Assembly: GCF_014489615.1 (NCBI RefSeq)
Contig: NZ_CP060825.1
Span: forward strand, 2,767,501-2,831,500
Length of the DNA stretch: 64,000 bases
Reading direction: 5' to 3'
Source of the DNA: Streptomyces genisteinicus
GTDB taxonomy: Bacteria; Actinomycetota; Actinomycetes; Streptomycetales; Streptomycetaceae
Below are positions 8,488 through 17,500 of this stretch, one piece after another. Position 1 is the stretch's first letter. Every line of letters starts with the position of its first letter. The notes under the pieces were generated by a model that worked only from the letters and a program-made list of their open reading frames with translations, was not told the DNA's origin and made no database searches. Made by a program: the position numbers and the translations under genes.

Positions 8488-9630
8488 CTACGACGGCCGG
8501 GCTTCCCCAGCCTCGGCCAGCGAGAGATAGACGGCGGCGAAGTCGGTGACGGCGAGCAGTTCGGCGATGCACTCCAGCTCGCTGCCCTCCTCGGGTTCGA
8601 GTTCGCTGACCGAGGTGTCGTGGCCGAGGGCCAGCTCCCGCGCGGCGGGTGCGGCCGTGAGGCCGCCGGTGGGACGGTCGCGCAGCAGGACGACGCGGGC
8701 CCTGAGCGCCTGCCGCTCCTCGACCCGGTCCCGGAAGAAGTCGTCGGGGTCGGCGCCCGCCGCGAAGTCGCCGACCAGCAGCACCCCGTGGGCCGGAAGG
8801 GCCTCGGGCAGTTCGGCGGCGAGGGCGGGGCGGCCGGCGAGTTCGGCGAGCACGGCGGCGAACCGGCGGCCCGCGGGGGCCGCGCCGACGCCCTCGGTCC
8901 AGATCAGCGGGAGGCTGTCGGCGAGTTCGGCGGCCAGGGTCTTGGCCGGGTTGCTGTACGTGGCGATGGCGGGTCCGCAGCGTTCGGCGGTGCGGTCGAG
9001 CCGGTCGGCGACCTTGTCGAGCGCCTCCGGGGGCGCGTCGAGGAGGCCGACCCGGTCGAGGAGTGCGAGGAGCGGGGTGAACAGTGCCCACAGGGCGCTG
9101 GGGCTCGCCGCCTGCCCTTCCTCGTAGAGCTCGTGGGGCGAGGTGGCCATCGGGACCACCAGGCCGTGCGCGCCTTCGACGGCCTCGGAGAGCGGTGAGC
9201 CGCCGGGGTTGACGGCGACGACGGAGCAGCCGCGGCGGTATGCCTGCTCGACGAGGAGCGCCAGGCCGGGCTCGCTGCCGTCGGTGGTCGCGACGAGCAG
9301 CAGGTCGAGGGAGCCGGCCCAGCCCGGCAGGGCCCAGCGCAGCGCGCCCGGGGCGTGTGCCACGCCGGTGGGCCGCAGGGCGATGACCGGGGCGGACGCT
9401 CCGGCCAGCGCGCCGATGAGGTCGGCGACGCCGACGGCGGCCGTGCCGGGTCCGGCCACCATGACGGTCCTGGGCCTCCCCTCGGGCGTGAGGGCCGCGA
9501 CGCCCGCCTCGGCCGCGTGCCGGGCGGCGGTGCGCACGCGGGCCCCTGCCTCCGCGGCCCCCCGCAGGAGACCTCTGTGGTCGATGCGTGCGAGAGCGTC
9601 CGGCGCGTCGAGGAGCGACTCGTCGAGCAT
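8488..9630 (-). CDS. SIS-domain protein, phosphoglucose/phosphomannose isomerase-like
   Basis: The 380-residue cytosolic protein starts MLDESLLDAPDALARIDHRG. Its N-terminal half is a sugar-isomerase (SIS) fold: GPGTAAVGVADLIGALAG, then LDLLLVATTDGSEPGLALL and GCSVVAVNPGGSPLSEAVEG. The C-terminal half (from about residue 200) resembles the bifunctional PGI/PMI C-terminal domain, with ATYSNPAKTLAAELADSLPL. Such proteins interconvert glucose-6-P, mannose-6-P and fructose-6-P in some archaea. In actinobacteria they sit with manA and manB, as here. Whether it is an active isomerase is uncertain, because its normal catalytic residues are not all obvious. Confidence 0.8.
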   Translation of the reverse strand: MLDESLLDAPDALARIDHRGLLRGAAEAGARVRTAARHAAEAGVAALTPEGRPRTVMVAGPGTAAVGVADLIGALAGASAPVIALRPTGVAHAPGALRWALPGWAGSLDLLLVATTDGSEPGLALLVEQAYRRGCSVVAVNPGGSPLSEAVEGAHGLVVPMATSPHELYEEGQAASPSALWALFTPLLALLDRVGLLDAPPEALDKVADRLDRTAERCGPAIATYSNPAKTLAAELADSLPLIWTEGVGAAPAGRRFAAVLAELAGRPALAAELPEALPAHGVLLVGDFAAGADPDDFFRDRVEERQALRARVVLLRDRPTGGLTAAPAARELALGHDTSVSELEPEEGSELECIAELLAVTDFAAVYLSLAEAGEARPS

Positions 9631-9696
9631 GGGGCTGGCCTCCGATCGCCGTACCCGTGCGAGGGGGTCGGTGTGTGGTGGTGTCCGGCGGCCGTC

Positions 9697-9879
9697 CTAG
9701 GCGGGCCGGCGGGCCTCGTCGACCAGGAGGACCGGGATGCCGTCCCGGACCGGATAGGCCAGGCCGCAGTCGGTGCCGGTGCAGATCAGCTCCGGGGTGT
9801 CCGCCGACGAGCGGTCGTCGAGGGGCGCGTGGCACGCCGGGCAGGCGAGGATCTCCAGGAGGCCGGCTTCGAGCGGCAT
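9697..9879 (-). CDS. Trm112-family protein
   Basis: The 60-residue protein starts [20 protein letters not shown]. It carries the family CPxC zinc-knuckle-like pair and the C-terminal [19 protein letters not shown] signature. Trm112 proteins are small partners or activators of methyltransferases; in bacteria the role is less clear. It lies between manB and the SIS gene on the same strand with short gaps (66 bp downstream, 207 bp upstream), so it is probably part of the same transcription unit. Confidence 0.9.
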   Translation of the reverse strand: MPLEAGLLEILACPACHAPLDDRSSADTPELICTGTDCGLAYPVRDGIPVLLVDEARRPA

Positions 9880-10031
9880 GGCAGGGGTGTCCCTTCGGGG
9901 CGACGCGGCCTGCCGGGCGGTGTTCCCGGGCGGGTCACGCGGTTCGTGGTCGTACGGATCGGGCCTCGTCAGCCTACCGCCGGGCGGTGGGGTGCGGCTC
10001 GTTCTGGGAGGGGTCCCGGGTGTTGCCTCCC

Positions 10032-10072
10032 GCCTGTGGTGCCGGGCCCCGGGAGGGCTCGGCGCCGCAGGC
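10032..10072 (-). terminator. possible hairpin downstream of manB
   Basis: GCCTGTGGTGCC (10032-10043) can pair with GGCGCCGCAGGC (10061-10072), allowing G-U pairs and leaving a 17-nt loop, 15 bp past the manB stop. No U-run follows, as is common in Streptomyces, so it may act as an attenuator before the Trm112 gene. Confidence 0.4.
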
Positions 10073-10086
10073 GGGGAAACCCGGTG

Positions 10087-11451
10087 TCAGGCGCCGCGGA
10101 CCAGGGCGAGCACCTCGTCGCGGATCCTGGCCATGGTCGGCTCGTCGCGGGCCTCGACGTTCAGGCGCAGCAGCGGCTCCGTGTTGGAGGCGCGCAGGTT
10201 GAACCACCAGTCGGCGGTGGTCACGGTGAGGCCGTCGAGGTCGTCGGTGGTGACGCCGTCGCGGCCGGCGTACGCCTCGCGGACGGCGGCCGAGCGGGCG
10301 GCCTGGTCGGCGACCTCGGAGTTGATCTCCCCGGACGCCGCGTAGCGGTCGTACTCCGCGACCAGGGCGGAGAGCGGCTCGGGCTGGGAGCCGAGGGCGG
10401 CGAGCACGTGGAGCGCCGCGAGCATGCCCGTGTCGGCGTTCCAGAAGTCGCGGAAGTAGTAGTGGGCGGAGTGCTCGCCGCCGAAGACGGCACCGGTGCG
10501 GGCCATCTCCTCCTTGATGAAGGAGTGCCCGACCCGGGTGCGCACGGGGTTGCCGCCGTGCTCGCGGACGACCTCCGGGACGGACCAGGAGGTGATCAGG
10601 TTGTGGATCACGGTGCCGCCGGGGTGCCTGGCCAGTTCGCGGCGGGCCACGAGGGCGGTGATCGCGGACGGGGAGACACCGGCGCCGTTCTCGTCGACGA
10701 CGAAGCAGCGGTCGGCGTCGCCGTCGAAGGCGAGGCCGAGGTCGGCCCCCTCCTCGCGCACCCGGGCCTGGAGGTCGACGAGGTTGGCGGGGTCGAGGGG
10801 GTTGGCCTCGTGGTTGGGGAAGGTCCCGTCGAGCTCGAAGTACATGGGCACCAGGGTGACCGGCAGGGAGCGCAGGACGGTGGGGACGGTGTGGCCGCCC
10901 ATGCCGTTGCCGGCGTCGACGACGACCTTGAGCGGGCGCATCGCGGAGAGGTCGACCAGTGACAGCAGATGGGCCGCGTAGTCGTCCAGGGTCTCCCGCT
11001 CGGTGACCGTGCCGGGGGTCGCGGCGGGCGCGGGCGCACCGCCGCCGGTCCATTCCTCGACGAGGGCCCGGATGTCGGCGAGGCCGGAGTCCTGTCCGAC
11101 CGGTGCGGCGCCCGCGCGGCACATCTTGATGCCGTTGTACTGCGCGGGGTTGTGCGAGGCGGTGAACATGGCGCCCGGCAGGCCGAACCGGCCGGAGGCG
11201 AAGTAGAGCTGGTCGGTGGAGCAGAGCCCGATCATGGTGACGTCGGCGCCCAGCGCGGCGGCGCCGCGGGCGAACGCGGCGGCCAGTCCGGGCGAGGAGG
11301 GCCGCATGTCGTGGCCGACGACGACGGCGCCGGCGTCGGTCACGCGGACGAAAGCGGCGCCGAACAGTTCGGCCGTCCGCTCGTCCCACTGATCCGGCAC
11401 GACGCCGCGCACGTCGTACGCCTTCACGATCTGCGACAGATCAGCAGCCAC
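10087..11451 (-). CDS. manB: phosphomannomutase/phosphoglucomutase
   Basis: The 454-residue enzyme converts mannose-6-phosphate to mannose-1-phosphate, the substrate of GDP-mannose and related nucleotide-sugar synthesis. The GTG start (MAADLSQIVKAYDVRGVVPD) follows a good AGGAGG. Family motifs in order are the phospho-serine loop MFTASHNPAQYNGIKM, the Mg2+ loop AFDGDADRCFVVDENG, the sugar loop GGEHSAHYYFRDF, and the C-terminal phosphate loop near RASNTEPLLRLNVEA. With manA downstream and a nucleotidyltransferase at 24-25 kb, it supplies activated mannose or glucose for wall polymers and glycosylation. Confidence 0.95.
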   Translation of the reverse strand: MAADLSQIVKAYDVRGVVPDQWDERTAELFGAAFVRVTDAGAVVVGHDMRPSSPGLAAAFARGAAALGADVTMIGLCSTDQLYFASGRFGLPGAMFTASHNPAQYNGIKMCRAGAAPVGQDSGLADIRALVEEWTGGGAPAPAATPGTVTERETLDDYAAHLLSLVDLSAMRPLKVVVDAGNGMGGHTVPTVLRSLPVTLVPMYFELDGTFPNHEANPLDPANLVDLQARVREEGADLGLAFDGDADRCFVVDENGAGVSPSAITALVARRELARHPGGTVIHNLITSWSVPEVVREHGGNPVRTRVGHSFIKEEMARTGAVFGGEHSAHYYFRDFWNADTGMLAALHVLAALGSQPEPLSALVAEYDRYAASGEINSEVADQAARSAAVREAYAGRDGVTTDDLDGLTVTTADWWFNLRASNTEPLLRLNVEARDEPTMARIRDEVLALVRGA

Positions 11452-11715
11452 GGGCCCAATCCTCCTGAAGTCTCGGCAGTCGCATCAAACTACCCGGACG
11501 GCGAACCGGCGGTGCGCCGGGTGGGCCACCGCGGCGGACGGCGGTGTCCGTCAGGTTGCGCACCGGATGCGCACGGGGCGCGGGCGGGCTTCAACAGGGC
11601 ATGCTCCGCGCCGCCTTGGGCGGGAGCCGCACGCACGGGCGCCGCGGGCGCGCGGCAGGCCCCGGCAGCGGCGGCCGGCGGTCTGCCGGGGAGCCGCCCG
11701 GCGGGACGGGGCCCG

Positions 11716-12147
11716 TCAGTTGTCCGGGGAGCGGAGCACTCTGAGGTGGCCGCGGCGCGCGACCTCCATCGGGTCGGCCGGCCTGCGCCCGCCCTGGCCT
11801 CCCGCGCCCTCGGCGGCGCGCCCCTGCGGGCGTGCCGCCTCGCGGACGGCGTTCGCCAGCGCTTCGAGATCGTCGCCGCTGGGGCGGGCGGGGGCGGAGC
11901 CGTCGGTGAGGCGCACGACCTCCCAGCCGCGCGGCGCGGTCAGCCGTTCGCTGTGCTCGGCGCACAGGTCGTAGCAGTGGGGCTCGGCGTAGGTGGCGAG
12001 CGGGCCGAGGACCGCAGTCGAGTCGGCATAGACGTACGTCAGTGTCGCGACGGCAGGGCGGCCGCACGCGGTGCGAGAACATCGACGTACAGGGCTCACG
12101 ACGTTGGACGGTACCGCACTCTTGAGCGGGCTGCGACGACTCTCCAC
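11716..12147 (-). CDS. DUF3499-family protein
   Basis: The 143-residue protein has a GTG start (VESRRSPLKSAVPSNVV) following GGGGGAG at seven bases. A later GTG at 12099 (VSPVRRCSRTACGRPAV) is possible but lacks as good a ribosome site. The family hallmark is a zinc-finger-like Cys/His set: RRCSRTACGRPAVATLTY and EPHCYDLCAEHSERL. The C-terminal third is Gly/Arg-rich. This family is found throughout actinobacteria, typically next to manB and the metallopeptidase found here. It is divergent from the metallopeptidase gene (about 270-bp gap). Function unknown, with nucleic-acid binding conceivable. Confidence 0.85.
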   Translation of the reverse strand: MESRRSPLKSAVPSNVVSPVRRCSRTACGRPAVATLTYVYADSTAVLGPLATYAEPHCYDLCAEHSERLTAPRGWEVVRLTDGSAPARPSGDDLEALANAVREAARPQGRAAEGAGGQGGRRPADPMEVARRGHLRVLRSPDN

Positions 12148-12418
12148 CAGGTCACTCCCCCGTGTCGTGCTGCGGCGTCCGACAATTCGGCAGTTCCGGC
12201 AACTGGCCTGACCTGCACGGAAAGAGAACCACATGGACGGCGACCGGGCCCCGGACGGTCGCGACTTGGGAGGAATCAGGTCAAGGGTGACGAGATCACC
12301 GATCGACCGGGACCGGGATTCGGGCCCAACCTTGGCCGGATCGTTCAACTGGCGACAAGGCGCCCGTGCACCGCCCGGCGGACGGGACCCACGGGGCGTG
12401 GAGAGTTACCCTGCGTGA

Positions 12419-12850
12419 GTGAAGGACAGCCCCGTACCGCCGCCCCCGGGCGAGCCGCGACCGCGCCGCCGAGACCGCCACGGCCGGGGCATGCGCGGGC
12501 CCGTCGCACCGCCGCAGGTGCCGCTCGCCGCCAGCCGTGCCGAGAGCTTCCGGGACCTGGTCCGGGACTCCGTGGAACGGCTGGAGCGACGCTGGCCCGA
12601 GCTGGCCGAGGTCGACTTCCTGGTCCTCGAGGTGCCGCGCGCCGTGGACGACTCGGTGCCCCTCGGCGGCTCCGTGCCGGCCGGGAAGGACAGCCCCGCC
12701 CGGATCATGGTCTACCGGCGGCCAGTGGAGATCCGGACGAAGAGCCGCGACGAGCGGGCGCTGCTGGTGCACGAGGTGGTCGTCGAGCAGGTGGCCGAGC
12801 TGCTCGGCCTCTCGCCGGAGTCCGTCGATCCCCGGTACGGGCAGGACTGA
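12419..12850 (+). CDS. minimal zincin-type metallopeptidase family protein
   Basis: The 143-residue protein begins at GTG (MKDSPVPPPPGEPRPRRRD) with a disordered Pro/Arg-rich N-terminus. A compact domain follows, containing FRDLVRDSVERLERRWPELA, FLVLEVPRAVDD and the putative metal site VHEVVVEQVAELLGLSPESV. This is the actinobacterial metallopeptidase family with a shortened zinc motif (HEVVVEQ in place of HExxH), so real protease activity is uncertain. It sits alone on the plus strand between DUF3499 and the convergent DUF5719 gene. Confidence 0.8.
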   Translation: MKDSPVPPPPGEPRPRRRDRHGRGMRGPVAPPQVPLAASRAESFRDLVRDSVERLERRWPELAEVDFLVLEVPRAVDDSVPLGGSVPAGKDSPARIMVYRRPVEIRTKSRDERALLVHEVVVEQVAELLGLSPESVDPRYGQD

Positions 12851-12998
12851 CCCGCCCGCGGCAGCGGCGTCCGCGGCACTGCCGGGCAACCGGTACCGGT
12901 CTCCGCTGCGCCGCACCTGCCCGCGGCGCGGAACCGCGCGCCGCACCCGCCGGCCCGCGGGCCGGGCTCCCGCCTCTCGACGGGGCCCGGGTCCGGGC

Positions 12999-14594
12999 TC
13001 AGTCGTCGAGTACCGACAGGTCCTGCTCCGCCACCGGGACGGACACGGTGCCCCGGTCGTCGGGCAGGTTCTGCACGGTGAACATCGGGATGCCGTCGTC
13101 CGGCACCTCCAGCATCCGCGACGCGTGGACGGCGCCGCCGGAGACGGTCCGCACGGTCAGCGCGTACGTCCCCCGGAGCCCCTCGGGCACGGGGGCGGTG
13201 ATCGTCAGCGTCGTGCCGGCCTTCACCGTGTACGTCTTGACCGCAGCGGTGCCCCCGCGGGTGCCCGCCGACGCCGCCACCTCGACCTGCGCGGCCTTGC
13301 CGGGGGCGGTCAGCGAGAGGAACGAACCGCGGTCCCGGTTGTCGGTGACGGTCGCCCGGTCGCCCACGGGCGCGGCGGCGGGGATGAAGGCGACCTCCTT
13401 CTTGTCGCCCTTGCCCCGCACCACCCTCAGGGCCGCGACGACCGGCGTGGCCCGGTCCGCCTGGGCGGGGCCGAGGATCAGCGAGCCGGCCTCGCCCTTG
13501 GTGACGTCCTTGAGGTCGACCGTCGCGGTCATCCCCGACTTCACCCGCAGCTTCTCGAAGCCGGCCGGGGTGATCGTGCCGGTGGGGCCGGAGAGCCGGA
13601 CGGCCAGGTCGGCGTCCTCCTCGCCGGGCGCGAAGGCGACCAGCTGCACCGACGTCGCGTCGGCGGGGATGCCGGGCAGCACCGCGGTGCCCGCCGGGTC
13701 GGCCGACGCGGCCAGCCAGTCGCTCCCGTCGGTGTCGTCGGCGGAACGGACGACCGCGCCGACGCGGCCCGTGCGGGTGGTGACGTGGACGGTGACGTCG
13801 TCGGCCTTGTCCGCGGTGAGGGTCGACAGCAGCACCGGGACGGCGCCCCCAGGCGGGACCGTGATGCCCTCGGACAGGGTGCTCTTGAGCCGGCCGTCCT
13901 TCCCGTACAGCTCGACGTCGGCGACCGCGCTGGTGTCGTCGGGGTTGGTGAGGTGGACGTAGTCCTGGCGCTTCTCGGCGAGGGAGGCGCCCGGGAACCA
14001 GAAGTCGGTGTCCGGGGCGGTGCAGCTGACGCCGAGGAGTCCACGGCCGCTGCCCGCGGGGACGGTCGTGGTCTGCTGGGCCGTCCAGCCGGGCGCGAGC
14101 GCACCGGTGGCGGTGCCGACGAGGGCGGGCGCCTCGCCGCCGTCGGCGTCGGCCGCGACGGGCTTGCCGGGTTCCTGGAGCACGACGAGGGGCTTGGCGG
14201 GAGCAGGCTTGCGCGCCGCCTTCGGAGCGTCCTCGCCCTCCCGGCTCTCCTCGTCCTCCTCGCTGGGCGCCTCCTCGTCCTTGGCGGGGGCGGCGTCGCC
14301 GTCCGCCAACACCGATACGGACGGCCTCAGTTCGGCGGTCGGGCGCGCGGACTCGCCGCCGCCCGCGGCGCCCCCCGCCCCCGCGGGGGTGAAGGAGGTG
14401 TACAGCGTCTCGGCGAGTTCGGAGCTGCTGGGCGCGGGGCACAGCAGGCTGGACCGTTCCACCGGGAGCCGCGCGGCGGCCTTGTCACCGGCGGCCGGGC
14501 CCCCGTCGGGGGCGGTCAGCGACGCGAGGCCGGTGACCGCCGCGAGAGCGGTGGCGACCGCGATCAGGGAGATGGTGGTGCGCTTCACTCTCAC
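12999..14594 (-). CDS. secreted/membrane-anchored DUF5719-family protein
   Basis: The 531-residue protein starts MRVKRTTISLIAVATALAAV, an N-terminal signal or anchor segment. A low-complexity Glu/Pro/Ala stretch follows (about 90-145), then a large extracytoplasmic region of repeated beta-sandwich-like segments such as YVHLTNPDDTSAVADVELYG. The GTG start overlaps the stop of the upstream glycosyltransferase by four bases (GTGA), so the two are translationally coupled and probably act together at the envelope. A second GTG two codons in is a possible alternative start. DUF5719 has no known biochemical function. Confidence 0.85.
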   Translation of the reverse strand: MRVKRTTISLIAVATALAAVTGLASLTAPDGGPAAGDKAAARLPVERSSLLCPAPSSSELAETLYTSFTPAGAGGAAGGGESARPTAELRPSVSVLADGDAAPAKDEEAPSEEDEESREGEDAPKAARKPAPAKPLVVLQEPGKPVAADADGGEAPALVGTATGALAPGWTAQQTTTVPAGSGRGLLGVSCTAPDTDFWFPGASLAEKRQDYVHLTNPDDTSAVADVELYGKDGRLKSTLSEGITVPPGGAVPVLLSTLTADKADDVTVHVTTRTGRVGAVVRSADDTDGSDWLAASADPAGTAVLPGIPADATSVQLVAFAPGEEDADLAVRLSGPTGTITPAGFEKLRVKSGMTATVDLKDVTKGEAGSLILGPAQADRATPVVAALRVVRGKGDKKEVAFIPAAAPVGDRATVTDNRDRGSFLSLTAPGKAAQVEVAASAGTRGGTAAVKTYTVKAGTTLTITAPVPEGLRGTYALTVRTVSGGAVHASRMLEVPDDGIPMFTVQNLPDDRGTVSVPVAEQDLSVLDD

Positions 14595-17500
14595 TCGCCT
14601 CGCGTGGTGCCGGGAGCCTGGGAAGGCGGCTCGGGGTACTGGTCGCCGTATCCGTACGGGTCGTGGGCGCGGTCGTCCTGCGGGTAGGCGCCGGACCCGT
14701 CCTGCGGGTAGCCGTCCGCGGCGTGCGGCCAGGATTCGCCCTGGTGGGCCGGCTGCGTCTGCTGCATGTGCTGCGTGTGCTGCGTCTGCGCCGGATGTCC
14801 GGTGCCGCCGGAGGACGGGTCCGCGTAGGACTGCCCACCGGCGTACTGGTCGTCGGCGTCACCGGCGTACTGCTCACCGTGGGACCGCTCGCCGTAGGAC
14901 TGCTCCCCCGCGTACTGCTGTCCGCCGTCGCCGTATCCGGGGTACTGCCCGTACTGCCCGTACTGCCCGTCCGGGGCGCCCTGGTCACCCGGGGCGGCCT
15001 GGGCGCCGGAGTAGGCGTCGCCGTACGCGTACGGGTCCTGGGAGCCGTCGCCCCACCCGCCGTGCTGCTGCTGTCCGGGAACGGCCGCGTAGGCGTCCGC
15101 GGGGTCCTGCCCCGGCGGGGCGGCCGGGGCCTGCGCGTACGGGTCGGACCCGGGCGACGCGCCCGCGGGCCCGTCCTGCGACGGGTCCGCCTCGGACTCG
15201 GCCTCCGCCTGGGCCCGCAGGCGGCGGGCCCGGCGTCCCTCGCCGGGCTCGGCCTGCCGGGGCACGGCCGCGGCGGTCTCCTCCGAGGGGAGGTCGTCGT
15301 CGATCTGGCGGCGCCTGCCGGGCAGGGCCAGCACCACGAGGACGAGTGCCAGGAACGCCTGCGCCCAGACCCAGGCGGTGTGCGTCGCCGGGTCCTCGTA
15401 GCCGAGCTGGAGCTTCCCGCCCTCGGCGGGCAGTTCGAAGCCCTGCGCCCAGCCGTCGACGGTCCTCTTCTTGAGCACCCGGCCGTCGACGGTGGCCTGC
15501 CAGCCCTCGGCGGCGCTGTCGGCGATGCGCAGCACGCGGCCCGCACCGCCCTTGGGGATGTCCGCCCGTGCGCTGACGGCGTCGGAGGCGACCGGCAGCG
15601 GGTCGTTCGCGCCGTCGACGATGGTGGCCCGGGCGACCTGGCGGTCCACCCGCCACAGTGCGCTGCCGTCGAGCTGGCTGAGGCGGCTGAGGCCGGGGGT
15701 GGCGTCGAGGACGCGGCCGGTCTCCCGGGGCACGCCGTCGCGGACCAGGACGTAGCGGATCGCGTAGCCGCTGAGCTGGCTGGTCTGGTCGGCGCCGGAG
15801 CCCGCGACCAGGTTGGCGACGACGCGGTCCAGGCGCGGGTCGGCGCCGGCCGACGCGGCGAGTTCGGCGTCGCCGAGACGTCCGCCGGAGCCGCGGACGA
15901 GGGTGTACGAGACCGTGGCCGCCGAGGTGCCGCCGAGGACCAGGGTGCGCGGCTGGTCGCGGGTGTCGCTCTCCTCGGCGACGAACGCGGGCACCTGGAC
16001 AGAGTCGCGCCGGCCGATCGGACCGGCCGCGCCGTCGAGCATCCACCCGGCCGCCGCGGCGACCGGCGCGAGGCCGGCGGCGAGCGCGACGAGGGCGGCG
16101 ACGGGCTGCCGCCAGCCGAAGTTCTGCGAGGCGACGCGGCTGCGGCCGCCTTCGGCGCCGAGCACGGCGGCGGCGAGCAGCGCGATGCCGTAGACGAGGG
16201 TGGCGGGTCCGGCCCAGCCGGAGCCGTTGGCGAGCACGGCGAACACCAGCGCCAGCAGGGCGACGGCCCAGGCGGTGCGGATGGCGAAGACGCGCTCGTC
16301 GCGCAGCAGGGCGCCGAGCGCGGCGGCCACGATGCCGAGCATCAGCAGGCCCCCGGCCGCTCCCGGACCGCCGGGGCTGATCCCGAGCAGGTCGAGTGCG
16401 CCCGCGGAGCCCGCGCCGAGGTGGAGTCCGGCCTCGTCCAGGAAGCCGGAGGGGCTGGTCAGCAGCTCCAGCGACCAGGGGGCGAGGACCAGCAGCGGAG
16501 TGCCGACGACCGCGAGGAAGCGCAGCAGGTGCGCGGTGAGGTCGCCGCGCCGCAGGACGAGGACGGCGGCACCGGTGATCAGGGCCAGCGGCCACACCAC
16601 GGGGGTGAAGGCCATGGCGAAGGTCAGGAGCAGGGCGTAGGCCCAGGTCGCGCGCCAGCTGCCGCGGGCGCCGCCGCGGGCCCGCAGGCCGTGCGCGGCG
16701 ACGGCGGCGCGGGCGATCAGCGGCAGCACGATCGCGAGGACCGCGGTGCCGAGCCGGCCGGTGGCGAGGGCTCCGGTGGCCGCCGGGAGGAAGGCGTAGG
16801 CGACGCTCGCCCAGGCGCGCAGCAGCCGGGACTCGACGATCGGCCGGGAGGCGAAGTAGGCCGTGAGGCCGGCGAGCGGCACCGAGCAGACCAGCAGCAC
16901 GGTGAGCGCGAGCCCGGTGGAGCCGAGGAAGAGCCAGGACAGCACCGCGAGGACCGCCAGGTAGGGCGGGGCGGTCTGGGTGCCGCCGGTGCCCACGGGG
17001 TGCCAGCTGTCGGCGTACCGGGCCCAGAGGTCCCCGACGTCGGCGGGCGCGGGCAGCAGGGCGCCGCCGGAGAGTGCGCCGCCGCCGAAGAGGCCCCGGC
17101 AGGCGACCACGGAGACGAGGAGCAGGACGGCGAAGAGCAGCGGGCCGGGCTTGCGGGCGATCTTCTTCAGCCGGGCGAACTGCTCGATCTCCATGTAGTC
17201 GGCGTCGTCGCCGCCGGGGCCGGACTCGACCGCGCCGTGGCGGGAGCCGCCGGAGTCGGAGTCCGATCCGCCGAAGTTGGAGACGACCTGTTCGACGGTG
17301 GCCCGGACAGTGGCGCCGGGCGGCGGGAAGAGGGGGCGCAGCTCGCTCGCCTCGACGGTCCGGCCGGAGCGCCTGCGGCGTCCGGCGAGGATCCGTTCGG
17401 GGCGCAGCAGCACGCCGAAGAGGCCCATGACCTCGTCCACGGCCTGGCCGGGCACCTTGCCTACCAGGTAGGCGAGGGTGCGCAGCAGCGTGCCGACGAC

